A stretch of DNA of 53,041 nt from Salinivirgaceae bacterium (GCA_017557785.1 JAFYYA010000132.1:1-53041), one strand, 5' to 3'; positions 26,204 to 35,924 are shown, counted from the stretch's first letter. Notes: generated by a model not told the origin, from the sequence alone. Numbers and translations are program-made.

Positions 26204-27925
26204 ATGAAGATTTTATTAAGAGTCGGATTATTTTTTTGGGCTTTTTTCATTTGTATAAGTTCATATTGTCAGGAAGAAGAAAACGAATTGGAATCTATCT
26301 TCGGTGACGATATGACTTATACTTATAATCTGTTTGAAGCGGATAAGTATTTTAGCGAAGAGAACTATGAGTTGGCCGAAAGTTATTATCTGCTTTGCCT
26401 TAATCTGCAACCTGAAAATCCATTCCTATTCTATCGTTTAGCATCAATTTGTCTTCAAAGGAAAGACCTGACTGCTGCAGAGATTTATATTGATAAATGT
26501 TTGTCTTATAACAATACCAATGAATGGTACTTATATCTGGCAGGAAACATTTATGGGTATAGTGGTCAATTAGATAAGGCAGAGAATATTTTCCAAAAAC
26601 TTATTTCACTCAAACCGAACGAGTTCGATTTTTATGTATGCCTTGCCGACGTTTATATCAAAGGCAACAAATTAAAAAAGGCACTATCAACTTATGAGTT
26701 GATTGAAAAAAAGTTTGGTATCGATGAAGCAATAGTAATTCAGAAGAAGAACATTTATCTGCAACTCAAAAACAAAAAGAAGGCTGAAAACGAGTTAGTA
26801 AAACTCATCAATTACTATCCGGAAGAAGTACAGTTCCAGCGAATTCTTGCTGATTTCTATTATCAACTAGGAGATTTAGATAAAGCAATTTCGGCTTATA
26901 AGAAGATTTTGGCTGATAATCCGTCAGATGGTATTTCGCATATTGGACTTGCAGGTTGTTACCATTCCAAGTACGACATTGAAAATTTCTTCAATGAAAT
27001 TACAGCCGGCTTTTCATCAACGATGGTGAATCTTGAAATTAAAATTTCGATTTTGATTGATATCACTCACGATCAGAAACTGATAAACGAGAACTTCGAC
27101 AAAGTTTTCAATCTTTCAGAGTTACTTGTTAAGATTTATCCTGACGATCCTGATGCAAATACCATTTACGCCGATTTTCAAATGAATAAAGGCGATCTCT
27201 ACATTGCGCGCCTTGCTCTTCAGAAAGTTATTGAAACACGAAAAGACAAATATGCTATTTGGGAACATCTTTTGTTTATTGATAATCAGATGGCTGATTG
27301 GAATTCGTTGGTGAAACACAGTGCCGAAGCAATTGAGAATTTTCCAAATATTCCTTTGTTTTACTTTTTCAACGGAATCAGCAATTTTCAATTATCAAGA
27401 TACCCAGAAGCCAAAAAATCATTAGAATTTGGTTATAGTATTCTTCCGAAAAACGATCCGTTATTATCTGATTTTCTAACTTTTATAGGTGAAGTTTATT
27501 ATAAGTTGGATGATAAGGAAAAAGCATATTCCTATTTTGACAAACTTCTTGATACTGATCCAGGCAATTTGATGGTGATGAATAATTACAGTTATTATTT
27601 GTCGCTCGATAAAGCCAATCTTCAAAAGGCCCAGGAAATGTCTTTACAAACTATCCAGAAAGAGCCCGAGAACTCTACTTATCTTGACACCTATGCGTGG
27701 ATTTTATTTGAGATGAAACAATATTCCGAAGCATTGAAATACATAAAGAAGGCTGTTGATTTTGATTCAACGCGCAGTGGCGTCATTCTTGAACATTACG
27801 GCGATATTCTTTATTTCAACGACGATGCTGAAGGTGCCCTTGAACAATGGAAAAGAGTCAAAACAATAGGTAACGGAAGTGACAAACTCGATGAAAAAAT
27901 TGTGTCAGGGAAGTATATTGAGTAG
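26204..27925 (+). CDS. Exported tetratricopeptide-repeat protein
   Basis: A signal peptide (about 1-22, ending near SSYCQ) precedes about ten or more TPR helix pairs over 573 residues, e.g. ADKYFSEENYELAESYYLLCL, LDKAENIFQKLISLKPNEF, LDKAISAYKKILADNPSD and KEKAYSYFDKLLDTDPGNL (each in the 34-residue pattern). TPRs act as protein-binding scaffolds; this one should work in the periplasm or at the outer membrane. It overlaps the following lipoprotein gene by 35 bp, a sign of tight coupling, and homologues are found at this place in other Bacteroidetes. No enzyme domain is seen. Confidence 0.88.
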   Translation: MKILLRVGLFFWAFFICISSYCQEEENELESIFGDDMTYTYNLFEADKYFSEENYELAESYYLLCLNLQPENPFLFYRLASICLQRKDLTAAEIYIDKCLSYNNTNEWYLYLAGNIYGYSGQLDKAENIFQKLISLKPNEFDFYVCLADVYIKGNKLKKALSTYELIEKKFGIDEAIVIQKKNIYLQLKNKKKAENELVKLINYYPEEVQFQRILADFYYQLGDLDKAISAYKKILADNPSDGISHIGLAGCYHSKYDIENFFNEITAGFSSTMVNLEIKISILIDITHDQKLINENFDKVFNLSELLVKIYPDDPDANTIYADFQMNKGDLYIARLALQKVIETRKDKYAIWEHLLFIDNQMADWNSLVKHSAEAIENFPNIPLFYFFNGISNFQLSRYPEAKKSLEFGYSILPKNDPLLSDFLTFIGEVYYKLDDKEKAYSYFDKLLDTDPGNLMVMNNYSYYLSLDKANLQKAQEMSLQTIQKEPENSTYLDTYAWILFEMKQYSEALKYIKKAVDFDSTRSGVILEHYGDILYFNDDAEGALEQWKRVKTIGNGSDKLDEKIVSGKYIE

Positions 27926-28676
27926 TATTCTGTTGCTTTTCCTTTTTTGTTCGTGTTCAAAAACTCACATAGGCTCACGGCAAATAACTGATTTTTCGAG
28001 TCTTGAAGCAAAAGTTAAAAAACAACATGACATCAAGTTTTCCAATGTGCTGAAAATCAAATTTAAAACTATTGTTGAAACCGAAGACCGCGAAAACAAA
28101 CTGACGGGTAGGATTTTTTCTTTTTCTGATACTTGTCTATATGTGAGTGTTATGTCTTCGTCTTTAGGAATCGAAGTTGCTCAGGCGCTCATGAAAACAG
28201 ATTCAATTACTGTGATTAACAAGTATGAAAAAAACTATTTTTCAGGAACATATGCCGATTTTCGGAATGTTTTCGGTGCTGATTTCAAGGCCATTTATTC
28301 TTTTTTAACATCAACTTACCTTTCCGACACTATTTCTTTCAACAGTTCAAATACCAATTACCAGCCTAACTTCAATCGATTTATAGTGAACACCACTTTA
28401 TCTGAAAACTCAAATAAATCGTTTGTGACAACGATTTTTGACGGATATGGTAATCTTGCCAGCACTGAATATAAATCGTATAATGGCGATATTTTTAGGG
28501 CTATTTATTCTAATTTTGCGTTGAGTTATGGATTTCCTGCAGAATTGGTTTTAACATCAGTTGTGAAAGGAAAAAAGAACGAGATTAAAATTTTGTTTGA
28601 AAACGTAAGTGTGGTTAATGGAAGTCTTCCGGACTTGAATTTAAAGGTAGATAAATATAAACGCGTAAGTTTTTGA
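27891..28676 (+). CDS. DUF4292 family lipoprotein
   Basis: A lipoprotein signal MKKLCQGSILSSILLLFLFC leads to a lipobox ending SC (FCSC-SK, near residue 22). The remaining 240 residues match DUF4292 of Bacteroidetes: KFKTIVETEDRENKLTGRIFSFSDTC and SLGIEVAQALMKTDSITVINKYEKNYFSG style segments (shown here in part), with many beta-strands. The family may be related to LolA/LolB lipoprotein carriers, but this is my recollection and cannot be tested here. I start at ATG 27891; a GTG four codons upstream is possible. It is wedged between the TPR and the EnvC-like gene, both exported proteins. Confidence 0.82.
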   Translation: MKKLCQGSILSSILLLFLFCSCSKTHIGSRQITDFSSLEAKVKKQHDIKFSNVLKIKFKTIVETEDRENKLTGRIFSFSDTCLYVSVMSSSLGIEVAQALMKTDSITVINKYEKNYFSGTYADFRNVFGADFKAIYSFLTSTYLSDTISFNSSNTNYQPNFNRFIVNTTLSENSNKSFVTTIFDGYGNLASTEYKSYNGDIFRAIYSNFALSYGFPAELVLTSVVKGKKNEIKILFENVSVVNGSLPDLNLKVDKYKRVSF

Positions 28677-28678
28677 TA

Positions 28679-29887
28679 ATGTTTAGGTTGTTTCTTTCAT
28701 CGATTTTACTGATGGCATTTCTGCCGACGTTTTCTCAGTCGCGTTCCGACCTTGAAAAGCGAAAGAAGGAAAACGAGAAGGAAATAACTTATACCAATGA
28801 ACTTATTGCTAAGACAGAAAAAAACAAGACTGCATCCTATAACAAACTTTTGCTGATAAACAGCAAGATAAAAAGTCGTGAAAAAGTTATTGGTGATATT
28901 AATTCTGAAATATCATTAATCGATGGAAACATTAAAGTTCAGCAGGAATTAATTGATGAACTTAACAATGATTATGAGAAACTTAAAAGCGAGTATGCAC
29001 GTGTGATTTCGTTTTATTACAAAAATCGAAGCAATTATGACCGCATAATGTTCATCTTGGCTTCTGAAAGCGTAAATACTGCATTCAACCGCATTAAACA
29101 TCTTCAGCAGTACAGCGAATATCGTACTTCCCAGGCTCGTCAGATTGTTGAGACGAAAATTGAAATAGAAAAGCAACTTGCGCAACTTGATAGTATGAAG
29201 TCAGAGAAGAAACTGCTGCTTAGGGAACAAATGACCGAAACCAACGAGTTGAAAAAGGAAAAATCAGACCAAAACCAGATAATCCAAAAACTTGAAAAAG
29301 AAAAAGTTGAGTTAAAGAAAAAACTTGATAAGCAAATTAAACTCGCAAGTGAACTGCAGCATGCCATCGAAAAAGTGATTGCCGAAGAGTTGGCAAAAGC
29401 AAATTCGAAGAAAAAGGCACCTAATGTTTTTCAACTAACACCCGAAGAACAAAAACTTGCCAATACATTCGCAAGTAACAAGAAAAAGTTGCCATGGCCT
29501 ACAGAGCGTGGTGTAATTACAGGTTTTTTTGGCGAGAACCCGCACCCTGTATTGAAAGGTGTTTTTGTTAGAAATGACGGTATTGATATTTCAACTACCG
29601 AAGGTTCTTACATTCGTTCGATTTTTGATGGTACAGTAACCCGAGTTTTTGTAATTCCAGGCGCGCACACAACCGTCATTATACGTCACGGAAATTATCT
29701 TTCTGTATATTCAAATCTTTCAGAAGTGTTTGTTAAACAAGGCGATAAAGTTTCAACAAAACAGATGATTGGCAAAATTTATACTGACAAGGAAGAAGAA
29801 GGTAAATCTGTGCTTCAGTTCCAGATTTGGAAGGAAAATCAAAAACTCAATCCCCAAGAGTGGTTAGCAAGTTCAAAGAATGGATGA
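28679..29887 (+). CDS. EnvC-like coiled-coil protein with degenerate M23 (LytM) domain
   Basis: A signal peptide (1 to about 20, FLPTFSQ) is followed by a long coiled coil (about 22-255) and a C-terminal LytM/M23 domain (about 275-400). In active M23 peptidases zinc is bound by H, D and the second H of an HxH; here NPHPVLKG and NDGIDIS retain a His and Asp, but the HxH position reads VLQFQIWKE, so the enzyme is probably inactive. EnvC and NlpD show how such inactive LytM proteins activate amidases at the septum; a similar role is inferred. The ATG at 28679 follows the DUF4292 stop by 2 bp, and the end overlaps the next gene by 8 bp. Confidence 0.87.
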   Translation: MFRLFLSSILLMAFLPTFSQSRSDLEKRKKENEKEITYTNELIAKTEKNKTASYNKLLLINSKIKSREKVIGDINSEISLIDGNIKVQQELIDELNNDYEKLKSEYARVISFYYKNRSNYDRIMFILASESVNTAFNRIKHLQQYSEYRTSQARQIVETKIEIEKQLAQLDSMKSEKKLLLREQMTETNELKKEKSDQNQIIQKLEKEKVELKKKLDKQIKLASELQHAIEKVIAEELAKANSKKKAPNVFQLTPEEQKLANTFASNKKKLPWPTERGVITGFFGENPHPVLKGVFVRNDGIDISTTEGSYIRSIFDGTVTRVFVIPGAHTTVIIRHGNYLSVYSNLSEVFVKQGDKVSTKQMIGKIYTDKEEEGKSVLQFQIWKENQKLNPQEWLASSKNG

Positions 29888-32800
29888 TACTGTTGGATTG
29901 TTCAAACAGCGGCTCGACAAATTCATCGATAAACACTATAAAAGTTTGTTGATTAAAGGTTTATGTTCCTTTTTATCAATTACAGTAGCAACTCTTATTC
30001 TATTTTCATCTTTAGAACTTTTATTTGAACTCTCTTCATTTGCCAGGCTTTTTCTATTAGTTCTTTTCGTTCTATTAACGCTTTCAGCCTTCTTTTATTT
30101 TTTGTTGGTTCCTTCATTCCGTCTTTTTGGCATTTTGCCACGAATGTCTAATGCAGAAGCCTGCAAAATCATTCAAAGTAAAGATGTTGCATTAAAAGAC
30201 ATTCTTACAAACATAATCGAGTTGTCAAGTTTACCCAAGTCCGATTTGGTCGACGCCAGCATTGAACAAAAAATCAAATTGACCAACGAAATCAACTTTA
30301 CAACCTATGTTAGTTACCAGTCAAAGAAACATTTTGTCGTTTGTGCTCTGTCTTTGATTTCATTAATTATTTGTGTTTTATTTGCCCCAAATTTATTCAA
30401 AACGGGGTTTTTAAATATAGTCCATTTTCAAAGACAAACCACTGAAAATCAACAATTTTCTATATACATTGATGAGTCAAAACTTTCTGTTGAGCAAGGA
30501 AGTGACTTATTGATTGAAGCAACAGTAAAAGGAAAACTCGGCGCCGATGAGATGTTTGTAAAGTTTCACGGTAATCTGAATGTTATGCAAAAAGTCAACG
30601 ATTCGTTGTTCGCCTTTACATTCAAAAACGTCAACAATAGTTTTTCTTTCAGTTTGACGTATAGCAACAAAGAATCTAAAAACTACAATGTCAAAGTATT
30701 AAAAGTTCCGACAGTAAATGATTATTATACAGAAATTTACTATCCAAAATATACCAACATCAAAGACACAATTGTCAAAAACCAAAATATTTTAATTGTT
30801 CCACAAGGAACATTCTTAAAGCAAATATTTTCGGGTTTGAACATCGATACCTTAACCGTTCTTTCTTTAAAGGATTCTTCTTTCTTTACACTTCCGGGCG
30901 TGAACAATTACACTTTCGAAACCAAAGTTTTCTATAACGATAATTACAGGGTTGTTCTATCAAATACTGACATTAAACGAAACTTCATCGATTTTAAATT
31001 AGTTTCAATACCTGATGAGTATCCACAAATATCAGTTTCAAAAATCGAAGAACAAACAGGCGTCTCTTTCAATGGTTCAATTAAAGATGACTATGGCTTT
31101 ACAAAACTGCTGCTTTATGTTTCGTCTGAAGGTTCGAATGATACTCTTCAAATACCGATTTATAACAATATTACTTCGCAACAGATTTTTTACAACTATC
31201 AAACCAACATCAGTTCTGACATTTATGACAAGCCGGTTTCGTTTTGTTTTGAATTGTATGATAACGATGGTGTGAATGGCCCCAAGAAAGTCAGGTCTGA
31301 AATTCTCGACTATGTTGTCAAATCAATTTCAAACCAGACGGCAGACAAGGAAGAAAAGTATTCCGATTTGTTTACCAGACTTGAATTGACCAAGCAGTTA
31401 TCGGAAGAAATTGAATTTGAAATTGCAGAGTTGCGCCGAAAGTTGTTAAATGACAATCTCACTGAGTGGGAAAAGAAAAGTATGCTGCAACAAATCAATA
31501 ATAAGACAAATCAGTTGCAGGATTTGTTGAACAATATTTCTAAAGACCACAAATCACTTGAAAATTCTTTTAATAACAGCCAGCAAATTATTGAAAAACA
31601 AAATATTATTTCTGAATTGCTTAATAGTTTGATTGACGATGAACTTAAACAGATCTTGAAAGAAATAAGTGAATTGGCAGCCGAAAAACAACAGAACTAC
31701 AATGCTTTATCTGAAGACTTAAAAAAGGATTTCGGCAATTTTGAGAAAGAAGTTGATAAGAATATTGAGTTATTGAAGAAGATTAAAATCGAAGAAAACA
31801 TCTCACAACTTGCTGATAATTTGAATGTTTTGTCCGAAAAACAGAATCAAATATCAAATCAATCCGGCGCCGATTCTGTCAAAAGCGAGTTGAACAAGCA
31901 AAAAGAGTTTTTCAATGATTTGAAAGACATGTATCAGAAACTGACAGAAGACAATAAATCGCTTGAGCGCCCTTATAAAATCAATAACTTTGATAATGAA
32001 TTTAACCAAATTGACAGCAATTTCGATATTGAAAACCAACAACTTGATGACAACAACACACAAGATTTTGAAAAATCAGCAAAGGATAACTCTAACCAGA
32101 TTAAGCAACTTTCCGAGAATTTGAAGCAGATGTTTGAATCGAGCAAAGCCGAGTCCGACGCCGAAGATGCCGATGATTTACGTCAGATTTTGGACAATTT
32201 GTTCGAAGTATCTTTTGCTCAAGAACATATAATTACAGAATACGAGAGAGTAACTTTCAACAATCCGCTTTATCAAGAGAGAATTTTGGCTCAATCGCAG
32301 CTTGTCGAAAATTTCAAAGTGGTGCGCGACAGTTTGTATAATTTGTCTCGGCGCACGGTTTATCTCGGCAATCATATTTCGAAAGCGGCGTATCTAATCG
32401 AAGATGGCATGATGGAATCGTGTGTTCAACTTCAGGAACGCAACACTTCCAAAGCAAACCGAAGCCAGCACGAAGCTTTGAAAAATGCTAACGATCTGAT
32501 ACTTATCCTTTCCGAATCGTTGAAGAATATTGAGAACAGTTCGTCAGGTGCCGGTGGAAAAACATCGAAGAAACGCAAACAGAAACCAAAGCAACAGCTA
32601 GATAGTCAGCAACTTTCAGAGATGCGCAGCGCACAAGAATCAATGAAAAACCAGCTGCGCGATTTGCTCAACCAGATGAAGTCGGGTGAGTCGGCCGAAA
32701 CCAACAAAGAATTGGCAAAAATGCTGATGCAAAACGAAATATATCAACAAATGCTCGAACAGATGATGCGTAATGCTGATATTGACGGCCAAACGGCCAA

Positions 32801-33131
32801 ACTTTTGCAGGAAGCAAAAAAACTTATGGAAAAAACACACTCAGAATTTGCCAATAAAAAGCTGTCAATTCAGACCGTTATGCGTCAGCAAAACATTGTA
32901 ACTAAGCTACTTGAAGCAGAGAATGCCGAAGCTGAACGTGACACTGACAACAACCGCGAATCGACAACTGCAAAAAATATTGATGGAAAAACACCTAAAA
33001 ATTGGCAAGAAGACATTACATTTGAAAAAAATATGGATGTTTTAAAACAGACAAACTTGAAACTGAATTCGTTTTATAAAGCGAAATATGAAGAGTACCT
33101 TAACAGCGTAAACAATGGAAACAATGAATAA
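29880..33131 (+). CDS. Large DUF4175-like coiled-coil membrane protein
   Basis: A 1083-residue protein with three N-terminal membrane helices (about 23-46, 55-80 and 149-172), an extracytoplasmic beta-rich part (about 180-480), and a very long Gln/Asn/Glu/Lys-rich coiled coil (about 495-1000; e.g. QQINNKTNQLQDLLNNISKD). The N-terminus and layout fit the DUF4175 family; homologues in Bacteroidetes lie in the same place before the small ATPase, ybeY and mnmG. No enzymatic motif is visible. The length, membrane anchor and coiled coil suggest a structural or tethering role in the envelope, perhaps with the EnvC-like protein encoded just upstream. It is markedly AT-rich. Confidence 0.8.
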   Translation: MDDTVGLFKQRLDKFIDKHYKSLLIKGLCSFLSITVATLILFSSLELLFELSSFARLFLLVLFVLLTLSAFFYFLLVPSFRLFGILPRMSNAEACKIIQSKDVALKDILTNIIELSSLPKSDLVDASIEQKIKLTNEINFTTYVSYQSKKHFVVCALSLISLIICVLFAPNLFKTGFLNIVHFQRQTTENQQFSIYIDESKLSVEQGSDLLIEATVKGKLGADEMFVKFHGNLNVMQKVNDSLFAFTFKNVNNSFSFSLTYSNKESKNYNVKVLKVPTVNDYYTEIYYPKYTNIKDTIVKNQNILIVPQGTFLKQIFSGLNIDTLTVLSLKDSSFFTLPGVNNYTFETKVFYNDNYRVVLSNTDIKRNFIDFKLVSIPDEYPQISVSKIEEQTGVSFNGSIKDDYGFTKLLLYVSSEGSNDTLQIPIYNNITSQQIFYNYQTNISSDIYDKPVSFCFELYDNDGVNGPKKVRSEILDYVVKSISNQTADKEEKYSDLFTRLELTKQLSEEIEFEIAELRRKLLNDNLTEWEKKSMLQQINNKTNQLQDLLNNISKDHKSLENSFNNSQQIIEKQNIISELLNSLIDDELKQILKEISELAAEKQQNYNALSEDLKKDFGNFEKEVDKNIELLKKIKIEENISQLADNLNVLSEKQNQISNQSGADSVKSELNKQKEFFNDLKDMYQKLTEDNKSLERPYKINNFDNEFNQIDSNFDIENQQLDDNNTQDFEKSAKDNSNQIKQLSENLKQMFESSKAESDAEDADDLRQILDNLFEVSFAQEHIITEYERVTFNNPLYQERILAQSQLVENFKVVRDSLYNLSRRTVYLGNHISKAAYLIEDGMMESCVQLQERNTSKANRSQHEALKNANDLILILSESLKNIENSSSGAGGKTSKKRKQKPKQQLDSQQLSEMRSAQESMKNQLRDLLNQMKSGESAETNKELAKMLMQNEIYQQMLEQMMRNADIDGQTAKLLQEAKKLMEKTHSEFANKKLSIQTVMRQQNIVTKLLEAENAEAERDTDNNRESTTAKNIDGKTPKNWQEDITFEKNMDVLKQTNLKLNSFYKAKYEEYLNSVNNGNNE

Positions 33132-33519
33132 GGAATTGGTTATTAAGTCGAAACTTGAGAATATGTCGCTCGTAGAGAACTTCATCGATGAAGTTTCTGT
33201 TTGTTTGTCCATTGTTTCCGATTTGTATGGCAACTTGCTGATATCCACAATCGAAGCTGTTACAAACGCCATTGTTCACGGAAACGAGAGCAACCCCGAC
33301 AAACTTGTACGCATCAATGTTGAAGGCAAGGAACACTCAATAAATGTAACAGTTGCTGACGAAGGAAAGGGATTCAATGTGAATGTTATTCCCGATCCTA
33401 CCAAGCCCGATTATATTGAAAAACCTAACGGACGCGGTATTTTCCTGATGAAAAACCTTGCCGACAAAGTCAAATTTGATAAAAACGGTTCAGTTGTAAC
33501 TCTAACATTCAATATCTAA
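33115..33519 (+). CDS. RsbW/SpoIIAB-like ATP-binding protein
   Basis: A 134-residue GHKL ATPase domain alone, as in anti-sigma factor kinases. The N box is EAVTNAIVHGN (47-57) with Glu47 and Asn51, the G1 box DEGKGF (82-87) and the G2 box GRGIFLM (106-112). Anti-sigma kinases of this form bind a sigma factor or phosphorylate an antagonist; no partner gene with a STAS domain is in the window, so its target is unknown. The first ATG is used here; a second ATG three codons on is equally good. It overlaps the DUF4175 gene by 17 bp. Confidence 0.87.
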   Translation: METMNKELVIKSKLENMSLVENFIDEVSVCLSIVSDLYGNLLISTIEAVTNAIVHGNESNPDKLVRINVEGKEHSINVTVADEGKGFNVNVIPDPTKPDYIEKPNGRGIFLMKNLADKVKFDKNGSVVTLTFNI

Positions 33520-33520
33520 A

Positions 33521-33934
33521 GTGATTAATTTCTTTTTTGAAGACATCGACGAGTTCGATATCAAAAAAACTGACATTGAAAAGAATATTGAGAAACTCGT
33601 AATCAACGAGAATCGGATTTTAGGCGATGTGAACTACATCTTGTGTTCCGATAACTATCTGCTCAATATTAACCGTGAATATCTCAACCACGATTATTTC
33701 ACCGATGTGATTTCGTTCGATTATTGCGAGGATAATGTCATTTCGGGCGATATTTTTATAAGCGTCGACACTGTTTCAGATAATGCCAAAGAATACGGCG
33801 CAACTTTCGAGAACGAGCTTGAACGTGTAATGATACACGGAGTTTTGCATTTTGTTGGTTATAACGACAAAACCGAAAGCGACCAGAAAACAATGCGCGC
33901 CAAAGAAAACCAGTATCTTTCTTTATTCAAATAA
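33521..33934 (+). CDS. ybeY: Endoribonuclease YbeY (16S rRNA maturation)
   Basis: YbeY is a zinc RNase needed for 16S rRNA 3' maturation and ribosome quality control. The zinc motif is HGVLHFVGYND: His106, His110 and, at the third ligand position, Asp116 in place of the usual His. From memory Asp here recurs in Bacteroidetes, so it is probably functional. Further support is DVISFDY, SGDIFISVD and the 137-residue length. The start is GTG (33521), 1 bp after the stop of the ATPase gene; it gives the expected INFFFED N-terminus. mnmG follows after 3 bp. Confidence 0.93.
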   Translation: MINFFFEDIDEFDIKKTDIEKNIEKLVINENRILGDVNYILCSDNYLLNINREYLNHDYFTDVISFDYCEDNVISGDIFISVDTVSDNAKEYGATFENELERVMIHGVLHFVGYNDKTESDQKTMRAKENQYLSLFK

Positions 33935-33937
33935 GCA

Positions 33938-35800
33938 ATGCTTCCTGAATACGATGTTATTGTGGTCGGAGGCGGTCACGCCGGATGTGAGGCCGCAGCT
34001 GCTGCAGCTAATATGGGTTCGCAAACCCTTTTGATAACCATGGACATGACCAAATTTGGTTGCATGTCGTGCAATCCTGCCATTGGTGGAATAGCAAAAG
34101 GGCAGATTGTAAAAGAAATTGACGCTCTCGGCGGATATACCGGAATTGTTACCGATAAGTCGGCCATTCAATATAGAATGTTGAATCGTTCAAAAGGCCC
34201 TGCCATGTGGAGCCCGCGTGCTCAGTGCGACCGTGCTCTTTTCACTTTGGCTTGGCGCGAAATGCTCGAAAACACCCCGAATCTCGATTTGTTTCAGGAC
34301 TCTGTTGTTGCCTTGGAGACAAGTGCGGGCAGAGTAAACGGTGTTGTAACACAGATAGGATTTCATTTCAAATCGAAGACCGTTGTTCTAACCAATGGCA
34401 CATTCTTGAATGGTTTGATGCATGTCGGATTAACACAATTTGTGGGTGGACGCTATTCGGAGTTGCCGTCAGTGGGGTTGACAGAGAATCTTGCGAAGTT
34501 GGGATTCGAGACCGGCCGCATGAAAACCGGCACCCCGGCACGTATCGACGGCCGCACAATAGATTTCAGCAAATGTGAGATTCAAAACGGCGACGCTGAC
34601 CCGTATTTCTTCAGTTATTCGACCGAAAAACCGTATCACGACCATCAAATTCCTTGCTATATAACGCGCACAAATACAGCTGTACACGATGAGTTACGTA
34701 AAGGATTTGACGAATCGCCAATTTTCAATCATACCATAGTTGGTGTTGGGCCGCGTTATTGTCCGAGCATCGAGAGCAAACTAGTTACTTTCAGCGATAA
34801 GGATTCACACCAGCTTTTCCTTGAGCCGGAGGGGTTCAATACTCACGAATATTACATCAACGGATTCTCATCATCGCTGCCGTGGAAGGTGCAGTATAAT
34901 GCCATTCACCTGATACCGGGACTTGAAAATGCAAAGATATATCGACCGGGATATGCTATTGAATATGACTATTTCCAGCCGACGCAGCTTAAAGAAACTC
35001 TTGAAACAAAAATCGTGGGTGGATTGTTCTTTGCCGGACAGATAAACGGAACAACAGGCTATGAAGAAGCAGCCGCCCAAGGATTGATGGCCGGCATCAA
35101 TGCACATCTGCAAAGTGCAGGCGCCGCGCCGTTCGTGCTCAAGCGCAATGAGGCTTACATTGGTGTCTTAATCGACGACCTTATCTGCAAAGGTGTTGAC
35201 GAGCCATACCGCATGTTCACCAGCCGTGCCGAATATCGCATGTTGCTTCGCCAGGATAATGCCGACGAGCGTCTGACCGAAAAATCGTACAATATAGGCT
35301 TGGCACGCCGCGAACAACTCGATCGTTACAGGGCCAAACGCGCCGCCATCGACTCTTTGGTTGAGTTCCTTTCAACAACCAACATTCGCGCGGAGCAAGC
35401 CAACAAGTTCCTTGCGGAACATGGCAGCTCTGAAATAACCGAAAGTGTCAAATATTCACAAATACTTTCCCGCCCCAGCATTCAGCTCAACGACATGATA
35501 GAAGAGATTGAAAAACTGTCGCAATATAAAGAGACCAGCCGCGAGGTTGTTGAAGGAGCGGAGTTCAAAATCAAATATTCGGGTTACATTGAGCGCGAGA
35601 AGAACAACGCCGACAAACTCAAAAAACTTGAGAACCTGCGCATACCCGACGGTTTTGACTATTCAAAGCTACAGTCCATCACCACAGAGGCCCGCAGCAA
35701 ACTTGCCAAGCACCAGCCGGCAACCATCGGACAGGCGGCACGCATTCCGGGCGTCAGCCCCAACGACATCAACGTCCTTTTGGTCTATTTCGGACGGTAA
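33938..35800 (+). CDS. mnmG: tRNA uridine-5-carboxymethylaminomethyl modification enzyme, FAD subunit
   Basis: MnmG (GidA) with MnmE adds the cmnm5 group to the wobble uridine of several tRNAs. The FAD-binding motif is [10 protein letters not shown] (11-20); [28 protein letters not shown] and [18 protein letters not shown] near the C-terminus are diagnostic. At 620 residues it is full length. It closes the packed nadA-mnmG run. The stop codon TAA is followed without a gap by a perfect parS site. mnmG (gidA) is often close to the replication origin in bacteria. Confidence 0.98.
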   Translation: MLPEYDVIVVGGGHAGCEAAAAAANMGSQTLLITMDMTKFGCMSCNPAIGGIAKGQIVKEIDALGGYTGIVTDKSAIQYRMLNRSKGPAMWSPRAQCDRALFTLAWREMLENTPNLDLFQDSVVALETSAGRVNGVVTQIGFHFKSKTVVLTNGTFLNGLMHVGLTQFVGGRYSELPSVGLTENLAKLGFETGRMKTGTPARIDGRTIDFSKCEIQNGDADPYFFSYSTEKPYHDHQIPCYITRTNTAVHDELRKGFDESPIFNHTIVGVGPRYCPSIESKLVTFSDKDSHQLFLEPEGFNTHEYYINGFSSSLPWKVQYNAIHLIPGLENAKIYRPGYAIEYDYFQPTQLKETLETKIVGGLFFAGQINGTTGYEEAAAQGLMAGINAHLQSAGAAPFVLKRNEAYIGVLIDDLICKGVDEPYRMFTSRAEYRMLLRQDNADERLTEKSYNIGLARREQLDRYRAKRAAIDSLVEFLSTTNIRAEQANKFLAEHGSSEITESVKYSQILSRPSIQLNDMIEEIEKLSQYKETSREVVEGAEFKIKYSGYIEREKNNADKLKKLENLRIPDGFDYSKLQSITTEARSKLAKHQPATIGQAARIPGVSPNDINVLLVYFGR

Positions 35801-35816
35801 TGTTCCACGTGAAACA
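35801..35816. other. parS: parS site (ParB-binding centromere sequence)
   Basis: TGTTCCACGTGAAACA fits the known bacterial parS consensus TGTTNCACGTGAAACA at every position. It extends to a 20-bp near-palindrome (35799-35818). ParB loads on such sites near oriC to organise and segregate the chromosome. It abuts the mnmG stop codon. I found no second exact copy in this window. Confidence 0.9.
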
Positions 35817-35900
35817 TTTATTTTAGATAATTGTGCATATTTTATTGATATACAAACACATATACCCGCAATTCAATAAACAAATCTGTGTTGTGGAACC

Positions 35901-35924
35901 GTAGGGACGCGATTCATCGCGTCC
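35901..35924 (+). repeat. Type A palindromic repeat copy
   Basis: Begins GTAGGGACGC; GGACGCGAT (35905-35913) pairs perfectly with ATCGCGTCC (35916-35924) around a 2-nt loop. Confidence 0.8.

Noticed and set aside
33521-33934. YbeY as a broken enzyme because the third zinc His is Asp
   Set aside because: Asp can bind zinc, the rest of the motif is intact and the same change seems usual in this phylum.
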